Translations under genes and position numbers: made by a program
In this document: positions 12,825-25,237 of the stretch, in pieces
Numbering within the stretch: the stretch's first letter is position 1
How the letters are laid out: the number at the start of each line of letters is the position of its first letter
Source of the DNA: Coprinellus micaceus
Taxonomy: Eukaryota > Basidiomycota > Agaricomycetes > Agaricales > Psathyrellaceae
Reading direction: 5' to 3'
DNA length: 64,000 nucleotides
NCBI GenBank assembly: GCA_951394405.1
Contig: OX596335.1
Coordinates: forward strand, 2,976,001-3,040,000
The notes under the pieces: generated by a model
The model's database searches: none
Told to the model about the DNA's origin: nothing
Seen by the model: the letters and a program-made list of their open reading frames with translations, nothing else

Positions 12825-12962
12825 GAATGCAGTACTGGTAGAGTGTTGAAAGTGAGCGGATATTGCATCCGCCTCCCCTCACGGCTTATGTCACCTGGCA
12901 TCAAAGGTTTTCTCTGGCGCTGAACTTGAATCTGCCTTGGAAGGCCAAGTTTCTCCCCAACC
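12825..12962. promoter_or_regulatory. Bidirectional promoter NRDE2/NIP7
   Basis: Only 138 bases separate the start codons of two divergent genes, both in RNA metabolism, so both core promoters and both 5' UTRs must lie here. I see no clear TATA box. The call rests on geometry. Confidence 0.65.
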
Positions 12963-13720
12963 ATGCGCCCATTAACAGAGGAAGAGTCCAAAGCCGTCTT
13001 CACCAAGCTTGCCAATTACATCGTATGCACTCACACACTCTCTTGAGAAGACCACGCTTATCCCAGTTGCAGGGCAAGAACCTCGTTCACCTCATCGACC
13101 GACCAGATGAACCCTACTGCTTCAGGTTACAGAAGGATCGCGTCTTCTATGTCTCCGAAGCCTCAATGCGACTGGGTATCTCGGTAGCACGGCCCAACCT
13201 CGTCAGCCTTGGAACGTGCTTTGGCAAGTTCAGCAAGAGCGGCAAGTTCAAGCTGCATATCACTGCTCTGGACTACCTCGCTCAGTACGCGAAGTACAAG
13301 GTGTGCATGGGTTCTGTTCCCCGCTTCTCCTTGTGTTGACGACATCCCGTGTAGGTATGGATCAAGCCTAACGGAGAGATGCCTTTCCTCTACGGAAACC
13401 ATGTGCTGAAAGCCCACCTCGGTCGGATTACGGAGGATACACCAGAACATCAAGGAGTAGTGGTTTTTAGCATGAGCGATGTCCCTGTGGTGAGTCTGGG
13501 AATCTATTTGACCTCTTCTTGGCTGTCTAACTTGCGGATGTAGGGCTTTGGTGTGACTGCACGGTCCACAGTTGACACAAGAAAACTTGACCCGACCGCC
13601 ATCATCGTCTTCCACCAAGCGTGAGTGCCTCTCATATGTTCCTCAGATCCAAGACCGTACTAATTTTGTGTGTTCAGTGATGTTGGGGAGTACCTGCGTG
13701 ATGAGGAGACACTCTTCTAA
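12963..13720 (+). CDS. NIP7: 60S ribosome biogenesis factor NIP7
   Basis: NIP7 is a PUA-domain protein that binds pre-60S particles and is needed for 27S pre-rRNA processing in the nucleolus. Five exons (12963-13022, 13073-13300, 13355-13489, 13544-13620, 13678-13720) join to 180 residues, exactly the usual family length. It begins [19 protein letters not shown] and continues [19 protein letters not shown]. The PUA half contains [20 protein letters not shown] and [18 protein letters not shown]. It ends with [12 protein letters not shown]. Introns are 50-60 nt. Confidence 0.97.
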
Positions 13721-13970
13721 ACCCTGTTTCTCGCTACTGAACGAGGTCATGGTCGCTGCTCTCTCGGAATGTCACTTGTAAAAGTAAGGTAGCTTGGTTT
13801 ATGCGGTGTAATTATGTACTATAGAACTCATGTCATTTCATCGGGTGCAGCATTCAGAGGGAAGGCATGTCACTAATCAGCGTAGGCCGACCCCAACTGA
13901 CGAGGAAATACAATTTCCACCGGCGATCAGAAGAATGACCGGCAGGTCAGTGTGACACGCATCATCGACG

Positions 13971-16900
13971 TTGTCCTGTTCTAGCTCCCTTTCTGCTCAC
14001 CCCATAATGAAGACAACAGCCTACTCGCAGTGGAGGAATTTCGACGACAACGAAGTCACCGCCGACACAGTATGCGACGTCTTAGGCACCGTCTCCGACG
14101 ATGTCTGGGCCACTGTCGCGTGCGTCGACCGCATACTCGTGGACACCAATGCCCAACACGCCCTCCTCGTTCACGGTGTTTCGCGAACGGAGCCTGTTCT
14201 TGAACGGTGCAAGGGATTTTTGCCTCGTAGCTCCGGTGAAGAGACTAGGTCTGGACCCTCGAACGAAGACCTGTTAACCCAACACTTCCAACAAATCCCC
14301 TCAGATGCACAATTATGTCAACTACGATCCGTATTGCTGGAACGGCTGGGCAGGCTGAACACCTACGTGGAACTAGGGAAGGCAGCTGCGTCTTCCGCTG
14401 CGGAGGAAAATGGCCCAGAAGAGGAAATGGACGAGGAAATGGACGAGTGGGAGGACGATCCTTGGGCGGAGGAGAACACTTCCTCGAACTCGAAGCGTAA
14501 GGTCCCCATGGCCCAGCTTCCCTTCACTTTCCCAGAGTTCCTTGCCAACGGTCTCCTGACCTCGGCGAAGGAGCTCGCATCGCAGCAATACTTCGACGCC
14601 CTCCATACACTTCTACAACGACACCACTCAACCCTCTGGCCACATCGTTTCGCCATTCTCGACTTAATTCCTGAACATGCCCCGCCATCATCATACCGGC
14701 AACTTCTACCATCGTTCGAGCCAACGACCAATTCCGAGGCGAAGTGGCCACACAATGGGCAACCAACTCCAGAAATTGACTTCTCACAACTTTCTGCAAC
14801 ACTAAGAGCAATCCAGCGTTCTGGACAGTCCCTAGACCTTTCATCCCCAAACTCCGAGCTTCCAGACGTTAGTTGTGGCGAACTACTGTCGCTAGTCGAG
14901 CTCACACGGTGGTATACCTCGCGTGTCACCGAGATCATCCAAACAACTGGCATGGTCGACGTCGCCCTTACCCTCGTCCAACACGGTGCCTCGCAAGGGA
15001 TTCATGGGTTGGACGAGTTGGGAGAGGAACTTAGCCTCCTCTCCCGTCTGGTCTATGACTCTCCACAGGACCCGAGCTCACCCAGCGATTGGAACCTTGA
15101 CCTCTGGCGGGGCATGTCGTCCGAGCGGGTTGTTCAGGCATACCTCGCCCACTCATCCTCCGAAGGCATTGCAACCGACATTACACGCCTTGTCGTTCCC
15201 TACCTCTTCGTCCTGGAAACCCGCGCAGAGCGTGCAGGCAAACCAGATCTAGCTCTACCAGAAAGAATGCTATCCGACTTCGTCCTTTCAGCACCATTGA
15301 AGCTCGCCGCGCCGATCTTCGAAGCGTCTAAACCTATCCTTCCAGCTGCGCAGAGGATATTGCGAAACGATGTGGACCTGGCGAAGCTTGCATTGGCTTG
15401 TCTTTACGGCAGCGACAGCCTCAACGAATGGTCGACCATGAGCCGTATATTCGAATGTATGCCTGCTTGGGAAACCACTCAGGACGAGACGGAGGAAGAA
15501 GCGGCGGATACAACCCTCGCCTCGCTTGGCGAGTTCGTCGCCCCAACCACGAGTCGCCCGAAATGCACACCCAAGGACTTGTTGCTCTTCTTCCAGCCGT
15601 TGCACTTCCAATCACTATCTAGAGCTCTAGACATCCTGGATATCCACTTGGAGTCGGGTGAAATACTGTCACGGTGGAGCGTACCAGCGCCCCTGCGGTG
15701 GTTCCTGCAGAGCGCAGATGACTTGAAGGAACAGCGAGCATGGGCCAACCGAATGGCTCGTCGTGCTGGAGGAAACGTCGACCCACTCAATACCGTTGAG
15801 GACTGGGAGTGGTTGTTAGACGATATGCTGAAGTTAACGGAGAAGAGTGAATCGGGGATTAAGGGTGCATTTGGATTGCTGTCGAGGGAGGAAATTGTCA
15901 CGACTTTTTTGAGCGGGCTGCTTAGCACTGGCAGTAAGTTGGCTCTTTTCTGGTATTAAAAGGTACGACTCATCAATTCATTAGAATTTGACATCGCCAG
16001 GACGGTCCTTCGCCACCCTCATGGAAAGATAGCCTTGTCCGCGCAGGCCATCGAGGACATATGCCTGAAGTGCTCCAATGAATTGTACGATAATGCTAGC
16101 TCTGGGAACTACAAAGTCGGCGACATGAAGCTCGCATATGAGTGGTAAGCACTCTTAAACGACCTACCTTCCGCTCTTTACTCATATCCTCTAGCCTTGA
16201 TGTACCACCCCAGTCACCCCGCATCATCCAAGAGAAAGAGTTCATCGAAGCAACATCTCGAATCTGCTCCTTCCACGTCACCTCTCGCGCTGGCATGCCC
16301 GTCTCCCCCATTGAAATTCGTCTGACCAAAGATCGCCTCTCATTGATCTCTCGCGTCCTCTCAAGTAATGCCGACGCCTATAAGCACACTGAAGTGATGC
16401 TCGCTCTCGCCTCCAAACTCGGGTTCCGTGACGATGTCACGGCGGAAGTGAAAATTCTCGCCATGATGGCAGACACCGCCCTCCAAGCTGAGGATTTCAA
16501 CCGCGCCTACGAGCACAGCCAGACAATGGTCGACACCGTCCAGAAGCTCAAAGCCGAAACCGAGGCTTCGACGCTCACCAACGGTATCAATGTCGTTGAC
16601 GCCATCGAGGTCTGTTGGATTGCATGTTTCCAACTTGGCAGGCAGCCCGAATACCAGGATCTGGGGAAGAAAATGAAACTCCTCGGCTACTCCCTCGAGC
16701 TCTGCCCCGCGGATAAAATGCACGACATTCTCACTGCCTGGCGCCGGCTCCAAAAAGAGGACATTGAGGCGCGCGAAGAGCGTCTGGCCAACCCCGACGG
16801 CGCCATCCCGCAATCAGCCGCACGCCCAATCGGAATGTTGAACCGGAATGGGGTTGGGGCCGTTGCAGGGGGCTTGCTTGCTGGGAAGAATGTCGCATCT

Positions 16901-17188
16901 TCCTTGCGTGCGAGGCTGCAGGACTTACATATGCCTTCGCCGCCGTTGCTTAGCACACCGGATGCTGCCGCCCTCGCGAGTAGGACGTTCAAGAGCGTTG
17001 CCTCGAACTTCCCGTTCTCGATTGGTGGGTCACATAGAGGACCGTTGTCACAGACGGGTTCGGACACGAGCTATCACGCTGCAACTGCAAGTGAGGGGTC
17101 GAAGGACCATCGGATGGAAGATGTGGGGGAGAAGGCGTCCCGAGCGTTTTCGAAGGGGATCGGTTGGCTCATCGGGGTAGACGAGTAG
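13971..17188 (+). CDS. SEC39: Sec39-domain protein (Dsl1/NBAS tether subunit)
   Basis: Sec39 is part of the ER-localised Dsl1 tethering complex that captures COPI vesicles returning from the Golgi; NBAS is the animal counterpart. Three exons (13971-15933, 15985-16144, 16195-17188) join in frame to 1,038 residues from the first ATG, or 1,026 from the ATG at 14007, which I consider equally likely. The sequence is all alpha-helical. Family-like stretches include NDVDLAKLALACLYGSD, PLHFQSLSRALDILDIHLES, VPAPLRWFLQSADDLKEQRA and the conserved C-terminal block VIEVCWIACFQLGRQ-like region (AIEVCWIACFQLGRQPEYQD). An acidic insert (EEEMDEEMDEWEDDPWAEE) lies near residue 150. A further small 5' exon cannot be excluded. 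Confidence 0.88.
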
Positions 17189-17897
17189 ATTTTCTGTATG
17201 TATGCCTGTCTGAGGGACTTCGCGCTGAGGGTGGACTTTTGGAACCCGGCTTCCCAAGTTTGTAAACTAATCACAGTTTTTATTCGTCTCTCCCCGTATG
17301 CATATGCACCTCATGATATAATGATATCTTACGTGTACGGGTACCTGCCGTTGCTGCTTTCCATGGTAAGTGCAAGCATTCGAAATTCTATATATAACAC
17401 GGAGGATTTGAGACGAGGTGTTGGTGAAGTCGAAGTCGGAGAGTCAAGTGTATTGCATTGCGGCAATGGTGGGGATGGGAAGACGACAGCCATATTGAAA
17501 AAGGTCACTAGATAACCCAAGACGAAGTAGATACAGAGAAGAAACGGGCTATAAGACTTATTAATAAAGTAACACAAAAATGCCAGTCACATATAATACC
17601 GCACAAAGGAGAGTTAGCGGGAGACACATAACCAAAGGGGATGAGAGAGAGACGACGAAATTAGATGGAGGGAGGAGGGATTCTGGTCCGAAGGAGGACA
17701 GGCAAACTAAACGATGGGTGATAGAAAAGGTGTGGTCGAAGAGGTGCTAGGGGTAAAGGGAGCGGGGAATAGTACAATGTTACAACATACAACACTAAAG
17801 TGGAACTATAAGGAAGCCCGGCCCTCCAGGGCGTACACATAATCAAGACACGGGAGGTTAGAGTCGACAGACAATAAAGAAAGGAGGTCCGTAGGCT
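17189..17897. other. Convergent intergenic region
   Basis: About 710 bases between the 3' ends of the Sec39 gene and the serine-rich gene on the opposite strand. It is AT-richer than the genes, with poly-purine and poly-A-like runs. I see no coding frame worth annotating. Confidence 0.5.
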
Positions 17898-20446
17898 TTA
17901 AGCCAGGGCATTTACAAATCTTGCGGTGGTGGACGTCTTCGCCCTTGGTCGGTTAACGACGCTGGCATATCCAATGCCTCCACTCCCGCTCGACGACGAC
18001 GATGACGACGTCGAGTTCGAAGACATGGATCCGTTCCGGGCTCCAGGGGACGCGTGGCCTCGTCCACATGAACTGCAGTACGGCACAGCATGGTCGGGCT
18101 GTCTTGACCTCAAAACCTCCAACTCCAGCTTCAGACCCCTAACCTGGTCTTCGAGTTCGGAGACTCGGCGTTGCGAAGACGCTAGCTGCGACGAAGTGCT
18201 TGAAGGGACAGCCGGGTCAGGTTTCGAGAATCGATCCACCTTCCCGGGGGTTATGGGCGAGAGTGGCCCGTTAGGACTGAACGAAGTGGGAGTGTCAAAA
18301 TCCGAGGAAGTCGCCAGATCCGGAACAATATGTTCGAAACCGGAGCTGAAGAGGCTCGATACAGGGCGGAGCTTAAGGGCTGGGAAGCCAGTCATGTCGG
18401 GAGGAGCACTCGCTGGTGGTTGTTCCCCGCCTCCCCACGGTTTAGGCGCGTACAAGCTCGACGTAGTTCGTTGTTGGTATCGTTGTTGGTCTTGCATGTT
18501 CCGACTTTGAGAATTTGAAGACACGGTGTCGATGGAGAGCGTCGGATGGCCCCGCTTGGTTGGACTAATGGAAGGCTGGCCGCTCAGAGCAAAGAACCCG
18601 GCGTCTTGAGGGGACACCTGCCCTGAGGGCGGCTGGGAGTAAGAGGGCACCGGGACGCGGCTGACCACCCTCTTCACGTTCAGCGAAGTGACATCGGAGG
18701 CATTGGAAGTGGAGGGAACAGGCGGGGGCGGTTCGTCAGGTTCTTTATCCTTACCCCCGTTGAACAGGCGCATGAACCCGCTCTTCTTGTGCTTTAACGG
18801 TTTGTTGGGCAGCTGGCTGACGGGCGCAGGCTGCGTCGGAGTGATCGAGGGCTCGGAGTCGCGCCGCGAGTCGGTCATGCCGACCATGGATTGGAATGCG
18901 TTCTTGGCTTTGACCCCGGTGCTGATAGTGCGTCCGCGGGTGCGACTGTTCGGAGAAGGATCTTGGTAGATAGTGGAAACGGACTCCTCCGTGGAAGCGT
19001 GCGTCGACGTGGAACGTGAGAAGAGGTCAGCCACCGACTGCATGGGTGTCGCATCATCCGCTGGAGGCTGAGGTTGAGGCTTAGCGCGCAAAGCTCTCGC
19101 CTCTTCAAGGGAGATGAGATTGAACGCGGGAGGGATAAATTTCTCCTTCCACCCGGGAAGATGGCTCGCACCGCCCGCTTGACCGTCGAATCCTGATATT
19201 TCAGGCGGGAGAGATGTGCCTTGAATGGCGACCGGTGATGAGATTTCTCTGCCATGTATGGAGGATACCCGGTTCTTGTTTGCTGTGATGGACGAGGTCA
19301 CAGAGTTACGGGAGGCAATAGAAGAGTTGGGGTCGAATTTTTGGTTCACGGTTATGCTCGAGTCGTTCCGGATAGGATGGTGGGTGAGTTGCAAGGAAGT
19401 CGAATAGCTAGAATTTCGGTCGGGGAGCGCATCGGGATTGGCGTATGGATGAATTGCTTCGTCCATCGCAGGGGACTGGGGCCTAGATGCATGGGCCGTC
19501 GTATAGTGGCCCTGATTGGCCGCGAAGGGGTCATAGTCGACCTGGGAAACGCTGTCGAGGGGGTTGTGATGGATAGACGGAACCTTCGAATTAGCTCGCG
19601 ACCGCGTTGGCAAGAGGACAGGGGAGGAGGGGGAGGAGTTGCCTCGGGCACGGCCAAGGGAGGATATTTTCCCAAAGAGGCTATCTTTCTGTGGGAGATT
19701 TGGCCGGGCGAGGGACGCTGATGACAGACTCTCTTGCGCAAGGGCGCTAGAGTTAATGAAGCCAAGCTCAGGGCCGTGATAAAGATATAATGAACGGAGC
19801 CGACTCACTATAAAGCGCCTTTAGAAGACATTTGAGAGTTGATTGTGTCAAATGAGCGCTTTGGCATGAGATGGGACCTGTTCGAGTCTCCGCTGGGTCT
19901 GCCAAAGCTCGGCCGTGGGCTCGACGACCCCGTCGAGTCGTTTCCCCTGCCTCCCCCACCAAAACTGAACGGGAATCCGTGGTGCTTTGGATGCTCTACA
20001 AAGTCCTCCTCTTCCTCTGGGATATCGCCTTCCATTTCCCAGGGTGCTCGGGAATGAAAACGCATCTTGGGTCCGAGATAGCTGAGCCGGGTATCTGGTT
20101 CGTCGGTCTGCCTTTCGCCTGCGTCGTCGTCATCTTCAAAAGAGCGTGCGTCGTCGTCATCGTTGGCAGTGCTGTCTGAATGGGAGATGGCGAGAGAAAA
20201 GCGAGGGTCGTCGTCCAGGTCGAGGGAACTCATGTTGGGGTCGTTGAGGCGGTCTCTTGGACTGAACGAGCCGTCATGCTGGGGCCGCAAACTGGGCGAG
20301 AAATATGTCGGGGCATAAACGGAGGGGGTGTCTGTGTACTGGGTGAGGCCACAGAAGTTGTCGTCGGGGTCGAGGCGGTTTACGCGGTGATCGAGCAGGT
20401 GGCGGACATGGAGGGTATCTGGGGTGGAGTCGACGGACCTCTCCAT
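17898..20446 (-). CDS. Serine-rich disordered protein with C-terminal coiled coil and CxxC, unknown
   Basis: I do not recognise this protein. Two exons (20446-19809 and 19746-17898) join in frame to 828 residues. The N-terminal 200 residues are acidic with DDDDD and EEEE runs. The long middle is Ser/Pro/Thr-rich and carries basic patches such as KHKKSGFMRLFNGGKDK and SLFGKISSLGRARG. Near the C-terminus a predicted coiled coil (RRVSELEDQVRGLKLELEVL) is followed by VPYCSSCGRGHASP, a CxxC pair, and then a poly-Ser tract. I chose the ATG at 20446 (MERSVDSTPD); an in-frame ATG at 20701 would add a hydrophobic stretch but would run into the divergent CGR1 5' region. It is probably a signalling or cortical scaffold by composition only. 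Confidence 0.75.
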
Positions 20447-20632
20447 GGGGAGCAGCGGCGGAAAAAGGGAGAAAATGAGGAGAAAAGGGAGGAGAAATAA
20501 AGGAACGTGGGGGAGTGGAACGAGTTGGTCGCCAACCTCCCTGGGCTCGCAGGCGGAGGGATGAGAGACAAACGTGAAGACACTCCCACCCAATTCAGAT
20601 CCCATCACACATTCATGTTGCCCTCTCCCACC

Positions 20633-21148
20633 ATGCATATCCCCGTCCCCCTCGCCTCCTCCTCCAACGGCAGGGTCTCTGGCAAGCCATGGAAGCTCCA
20701 CAAGTCGGCCACAGTGTCCGCTCTCTGCCCTCCTTCGCGACCTCCTGTCTGACCTGCATCCATACAGGCGTTCTCACCTCCCCAGAGGCGTCAAGACCAA
20801 GAGCTGGGAGGATCGAATGGAAAAGACCAAAAGGGAGCAGGCGATCAAGAAGCTCCAGGCTGAACTCAAGGAGGAGAAGCGGGCTGAAATCCAGAGGTAC
20901 CTCCTCGCTGTCTCCCCGGTGCTGCCGTGCTAACCTGGCTATCTCAGACGCAAAGAGATCACCCTTGAACGCAAAAAGATCGCAGAGGAAAAACGCCGAA
21001 TAGAAGAAGCCAAGGTCTATGTGCGTGCGCTCGCCCTCTCGTAACCTCTCCACTACACTGACACCCACTCTTTCTCCTTCAGATGGGCGCCCGAAAAGCT
21101 GCTCGCCTTGCAAAACGCGCCGGACGCAGCAAAACAGTCAAGCACTGA
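20633..21148 (+). CDS. CGR1: rRNA-processing protein CGR1
   Basis: Cgr1 is a small, highly charged nucleolar protein needed for 60S pre-rRNA processing. Four exons (20633-20715, 20768-20896, 20948-21014, 21083-21148) join in frame to 114 residues, the usual size. Family motifs: NGRVSGKPWKLHKSATV, then across the first splice RSHLPRGVKTKSWEDRMEKT, a long basic/acidic helix (AIKKLQAELKEEKRAEIQRR) and the C-terminal block MGARKAARLAKRAGRSKTVKH. The first intron has a weak donor (gtccgc), accepted because it alone restores VRSHLP. An ATG at 20615 is an alternative start. It is divergent from the serine-rich gene across about 186 bp. Confidence 0.93.
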
Positions 21149-21225
21149 TCTCCTCCCTCGCCACTGCTGTATCATATCTGTACCATAGATCTCCAACTGC
21201 ATCAATGGTGTAATTACAAACGGTA

Positions 21226-24200
21226 TCACAGTGTCCATGAAGACTCCGCCTCGCCCTCCTTTACGAACGGCTTGTCCAACCCCACAATCACACTCTCGCA
21301 AAGCGGGCAATTGCTTGTCAACAAGTCATCCAGCTCTGCCCGGATTTTCTCTGCCTTCGCGGACCCGAGTTTGTCGTGATGGTTGACCCCCTTCCCGCCA
21401 CCTCCACCTCCGCCCATCCCTGGAATCCACTGCGTCGGGGCCGTCACAAGCGCAGCAAGAGCATCTGGGACGATGAGGTCGCGCAACCGATCTCCTGCCG
21501 AAATCACTCCCCGCCCAATCAGATTCGCTGCCTTTGCTCCGTTCTGCAGAGGGTTGACGATGGGTCCAAAGTTGGTGGAGAGGAGAGTACGTTGTGGAGT
21601 GGGTACTGGCCGTCCAATGTCCCCACCAACGACTGGCTTTCTCCCCGTAGGAGCCTCCTTCACTAACTGGTTCTGAAGCAGCACGATCCTCCGGAGAGCG
21701 TATGCGGGAAGGTACTCCTTCGCCTGCGAAAAAATCATCGTGAGTCAAAGCGACGAAGGCACGACGGTGGCGCGAGAGTACTCACCATCTCGATGAGACA
21801 ATCGGCATGGAACGTATGGTGACAGGGAAAGACATAGAACTGCCTCGTCAGCAACAAATTCGAGCAGCTAGAACACTGCTCCCCGGCATCAATCGTGATG
21901 AACCGATTTTTGAGCGCAGTAATGTCCTTTTGAATCGCTTCGGCGGTCTTTGTCGCCTCGTCCATCTCCGCCTTGAGGTCGTCGATGTGTGCGGAATATC
22001 CCTCGAGGGCATGGGCAATTTCTTCCTTGAAATCGTCGATGACGACAAAGTCAGGGAAGAAGGGAAGGATGTCTTCAATCTTGAGGAGGTCAGTGTTCTC
22101 CAGGAATCGCATGGCTCTGTAACCAATGTCAGCCTCACCCCACGCCAATGACCAAAGCACGTACGCTTTGATGTCCTTCTTATCCTGCACGACATACCGC
22201 GCGATCTTCAACCAAAGCTTCTTCCTCAACGGTTGATCATCCTCAGGCATATCCGCATTGATCTTCGCCAACTCCAGATCGCCCTTTTCCAGCGCCAAAT
22301 CCACGCTGTTCTCCCAGAGCCCCAACTTCGAGTACAAATGCACACACGGCTGTGTACGACCAGCCATCTTGCATAACCTGAGCGCATAGTCTAGGTCGTA
22401 GTACGGCTTGCCTGTGATCACATCTGCTGGTGCGGTGGAGAGGAATCGGAGGAGAGGACCATCGTCTTCTGAGGAAGGAGAGACTTTGGGTGGGGATGAG
22501 GGGGATACATGGAAGGTGAGGAGGAGGTTGTGGATGGTAGGGGAAACATTGCTGTGCTCGAACACGACATGGTTGAGATATCGAATGGCGTAGTTCGGTG
22601 AAAGAGGGTCGCGAGGAGCATGTTGAAGTTGGAGGAGGCAAGGAATGAGACGATGGGGATCCAACGCTGGCTGTCGCACCCACGAATCGACAGTCTCCTT
22701 GGGTGCTTGTCGAATGAGGACTGAGCCAAAGCGGTAGTAAAGTTCAAGGTTCGTCTGTCGACTGATCACCTCAATTGCCTTCAACCACTCTTCCTCCAAT
22801 ACCCAATGTTCAGCTACCCTCCTGTGATCTCCGATAACCGTCGCGTAATGCAGATACATATCCGTTCTTCCATGTCCCTGGATAAGCTCGTAGACGGCCT
22901 CCTTATTCAGATTCGCTTTGTAAGTCTCGAAGAACTGCCTAAGCTCGTCTTCGAGAAGCGTGCGCGTCACTCGGAGGTTCTCCACGTCTTGAGAAACAGA
23001 TTCCGAAGCGATAACGTCGTCGAGTTCGTTGAGTTTGCCAAGGTAGAACTCGACTAGCCAGGTCGCGAGCATCATGCGTTGTGTGAAGTCCTGCTGCTAT
23101 GTGATTAGAGACTTAGACGGATATAGAGGTTTACTCACCGTCTTCTTGGTACGCTCCAGCCGGGAGACAAGGTACGACCGCAACGCGTCTCTGTCTCCAA
23201 CATCTAGGAGCTTGAGGACAACCTCCTCGAAGGATGCGGAGGAATGCGCAAAGGCCTGAGCTGCTTGGAAGTACCGTCCATGGGCAAAGTGGTCTTCACC
23301 TTGAGCCTTCAGAATCTGGTCTCGCTGGGCTGCGGTCTAGCCAGAGGTGTCAGTATGCGTCAAAGTGAACCCTGTGTACAACCCACCTTTGCATACTGCA
23401 ACGCCGTCGAGTAGGTCTCTTTCTCCAAGTATATCCGCCACACGTCCCGGTCTTCGTTTGTCACGACAAGCTCGAACAGAGACTGGTCCGTGAAGACCCA
23501 GTAGGTCTTCCTCACCGGGTCCGCAGCTAACCCTCGAACCTCTTCTGACGGTTTCTACAAGGGAGGTGGTCACTATCCCCCCGACGGCAGAAACCTCGGA
23601 TACAACTCACGATCGGTAGAACCTCCTCGTATGTCTTCTTGTCGTCCAAGTTGCAGATCCCGACTACTCTGTCCTTGTAGAGGAGAACAAAATGAAACTC
23701 CGTTACGGCCAACGAGAGCGGGACGTCTGCGGTATTTTTGCCGAGGAACGGAGGGTATTGGAGAAGTTGAGCCGAGTCGATGTGGTCTTCTGTTGCTGCT
23801 TCATAGTTGATCATCCCATGGTAAATGCCCTGACCGGTCAACCATGCCAGGCGTTTTGGTTGTGATAGCGCCTGGCCAGGGTTAGGAGTGAAGAATTGAA
23901 GTTCGGAGTACGTGAGGTCGCCAGGCAATTCAAGGATCTCTAATATATTGGCGTCAGCGCGCGTCTCCGGGGGACGCTACGAAACGTACTTGGTGCGACG
24001 TCGCGGTACTGCGCAAATAGAGACGAGAATATCCTCCCAGGTTCATCTGGTTTGCGGTCTACAGATCCAGAGAACTGATAAATCCTCGTTGACGTCGTCA
24101 CTAGCACTAGTGCACTCCTCGGATCGGTAAGCGGCGAGTACTCGAACTTGATTCCTGTGATAGGGTGTCTCTCGGGAAGTGCAAAGACAGACTGGAGGTA

Positions 24201-24921
24201 CCGTTCCTGGGATTTGAAGAAATCATCCTCCGCGTCCAAAACGGCCTCATATACGATCCCATTCCTTGCTCCAATGAGGATCTCCCTCGTCGACGTAAAG
24301 TGAGCACTCGAAAGCAACGCAGTCTTGTTCCACGCGACGCTCTCAATGACCATTTTGAATCCCTTCAGCTGCCTAGGCTTCTTCCAACCCTTATAGAGGT
24401 ACCAATTCTCCCCTTGCTGCGAGGTGACGATGATGTGCTTGCCCGAGGGGTCCATGAAGAGCTTGTAAAGGCTCATCTCTGAGGGCTTGCGGGGTATTTG
24501 GACCTTGATGACCTGGTCTTCGTGCGTGAGTTCGATGAGGACAAGCATATTGTTGGTAAGGCCCATGCAGAGCATGTCGGAGCTTATGACGAAGGAGACG
24601 AGAGGGGCGGGGAAGGCGAATTGGACTCGTCCAAGGTCGAAGATGGGGGCGTCGGGGATGGGGTGGTGTGCAGGAATCTCCTGAAGTAGGCATTGTAAGA
24701 GTTTGCTTCACAATGAGTCTATCCTACACGTACAGATATCTCCAAGACATCGTCCGCCAGTTCATCGAACCCGCTAGGAGGCTCAAAGCCCTCGTAGAGT
24801 GTTGGGGGTGATGTGACATGTGCTGGAACCACCGAGCTCCCTGCAACATGCTCGACGTCTACGGTGTTCTTTTAGCACCTAACAGCGCGATGCGAGATGT
24901 TTCCTTACACTCGTCGAACAT
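21226..24921 (-). CDS. VPS18: Vacuolar sorting protein Vps18 (HOPS/CORVET core)
   Basis: Vps18/Pep3 is a core subunit of the HOPS and CORVET tethers that drive endosome and vacuole fusion. The gene starts with a 13-nt first exon (24921-24909: MFDE plus one base). Exons at 24858-24734 and 24680 onward continue with EHVAGSSVVPAHVTSPPTLY and the Pep3 beta-propeller (SLYKLFMDPSGKHIIVTSQQ). Then follow a clathrin-repeat helical solenoid (LYYRFGSVLIRQAPKETVDS, LEKGDLELAKINADMPEDDQ) and a C-terminal RING-H2-like finger whose ligands are seen in EQCSSCSNLLL, FPCHHTFHADCL and, after a long insert, NCPLCESVIVG. At least eight short introns are present; not all were fixed. It is divergent from the phosphatase gene across 316 bp. 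Confidence 0.92.
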
Positions 24922-25237
24922 GGTGGAGCCGTCTCAGGGCAGGGACGATGTGGTTGAGGATGGAGTTGGAGTCGCCTGCGCCGAGACGCGTCCACGAGTG
25001 ATCAGGGAGGACCTTCCAAATCCAGGCGTAAATCCGACTGGCTGGCCCAAGTGATTCCTTTGAAGTCATGACATCCTCAGCACACTACAAATCTTCTATT
25101 ACCCTTACAAAGACCTTCTAATGAGGTTCATTTCGGCGACTAGATGTTCCAGAAGCATCTTTCGAACGATATCATAAGGGGACCAGGACTGGGGTGGCGC
25201 CCACTGAACGGTGTTCGCCGCTTTCCTTTCCACCAAG

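Noticed and set aside
14363..14953. 196-codon minus-strand frame within the Sec39 gene
   Set aside because: Shadow of the plus-strand exon, which has continuous family similarity.
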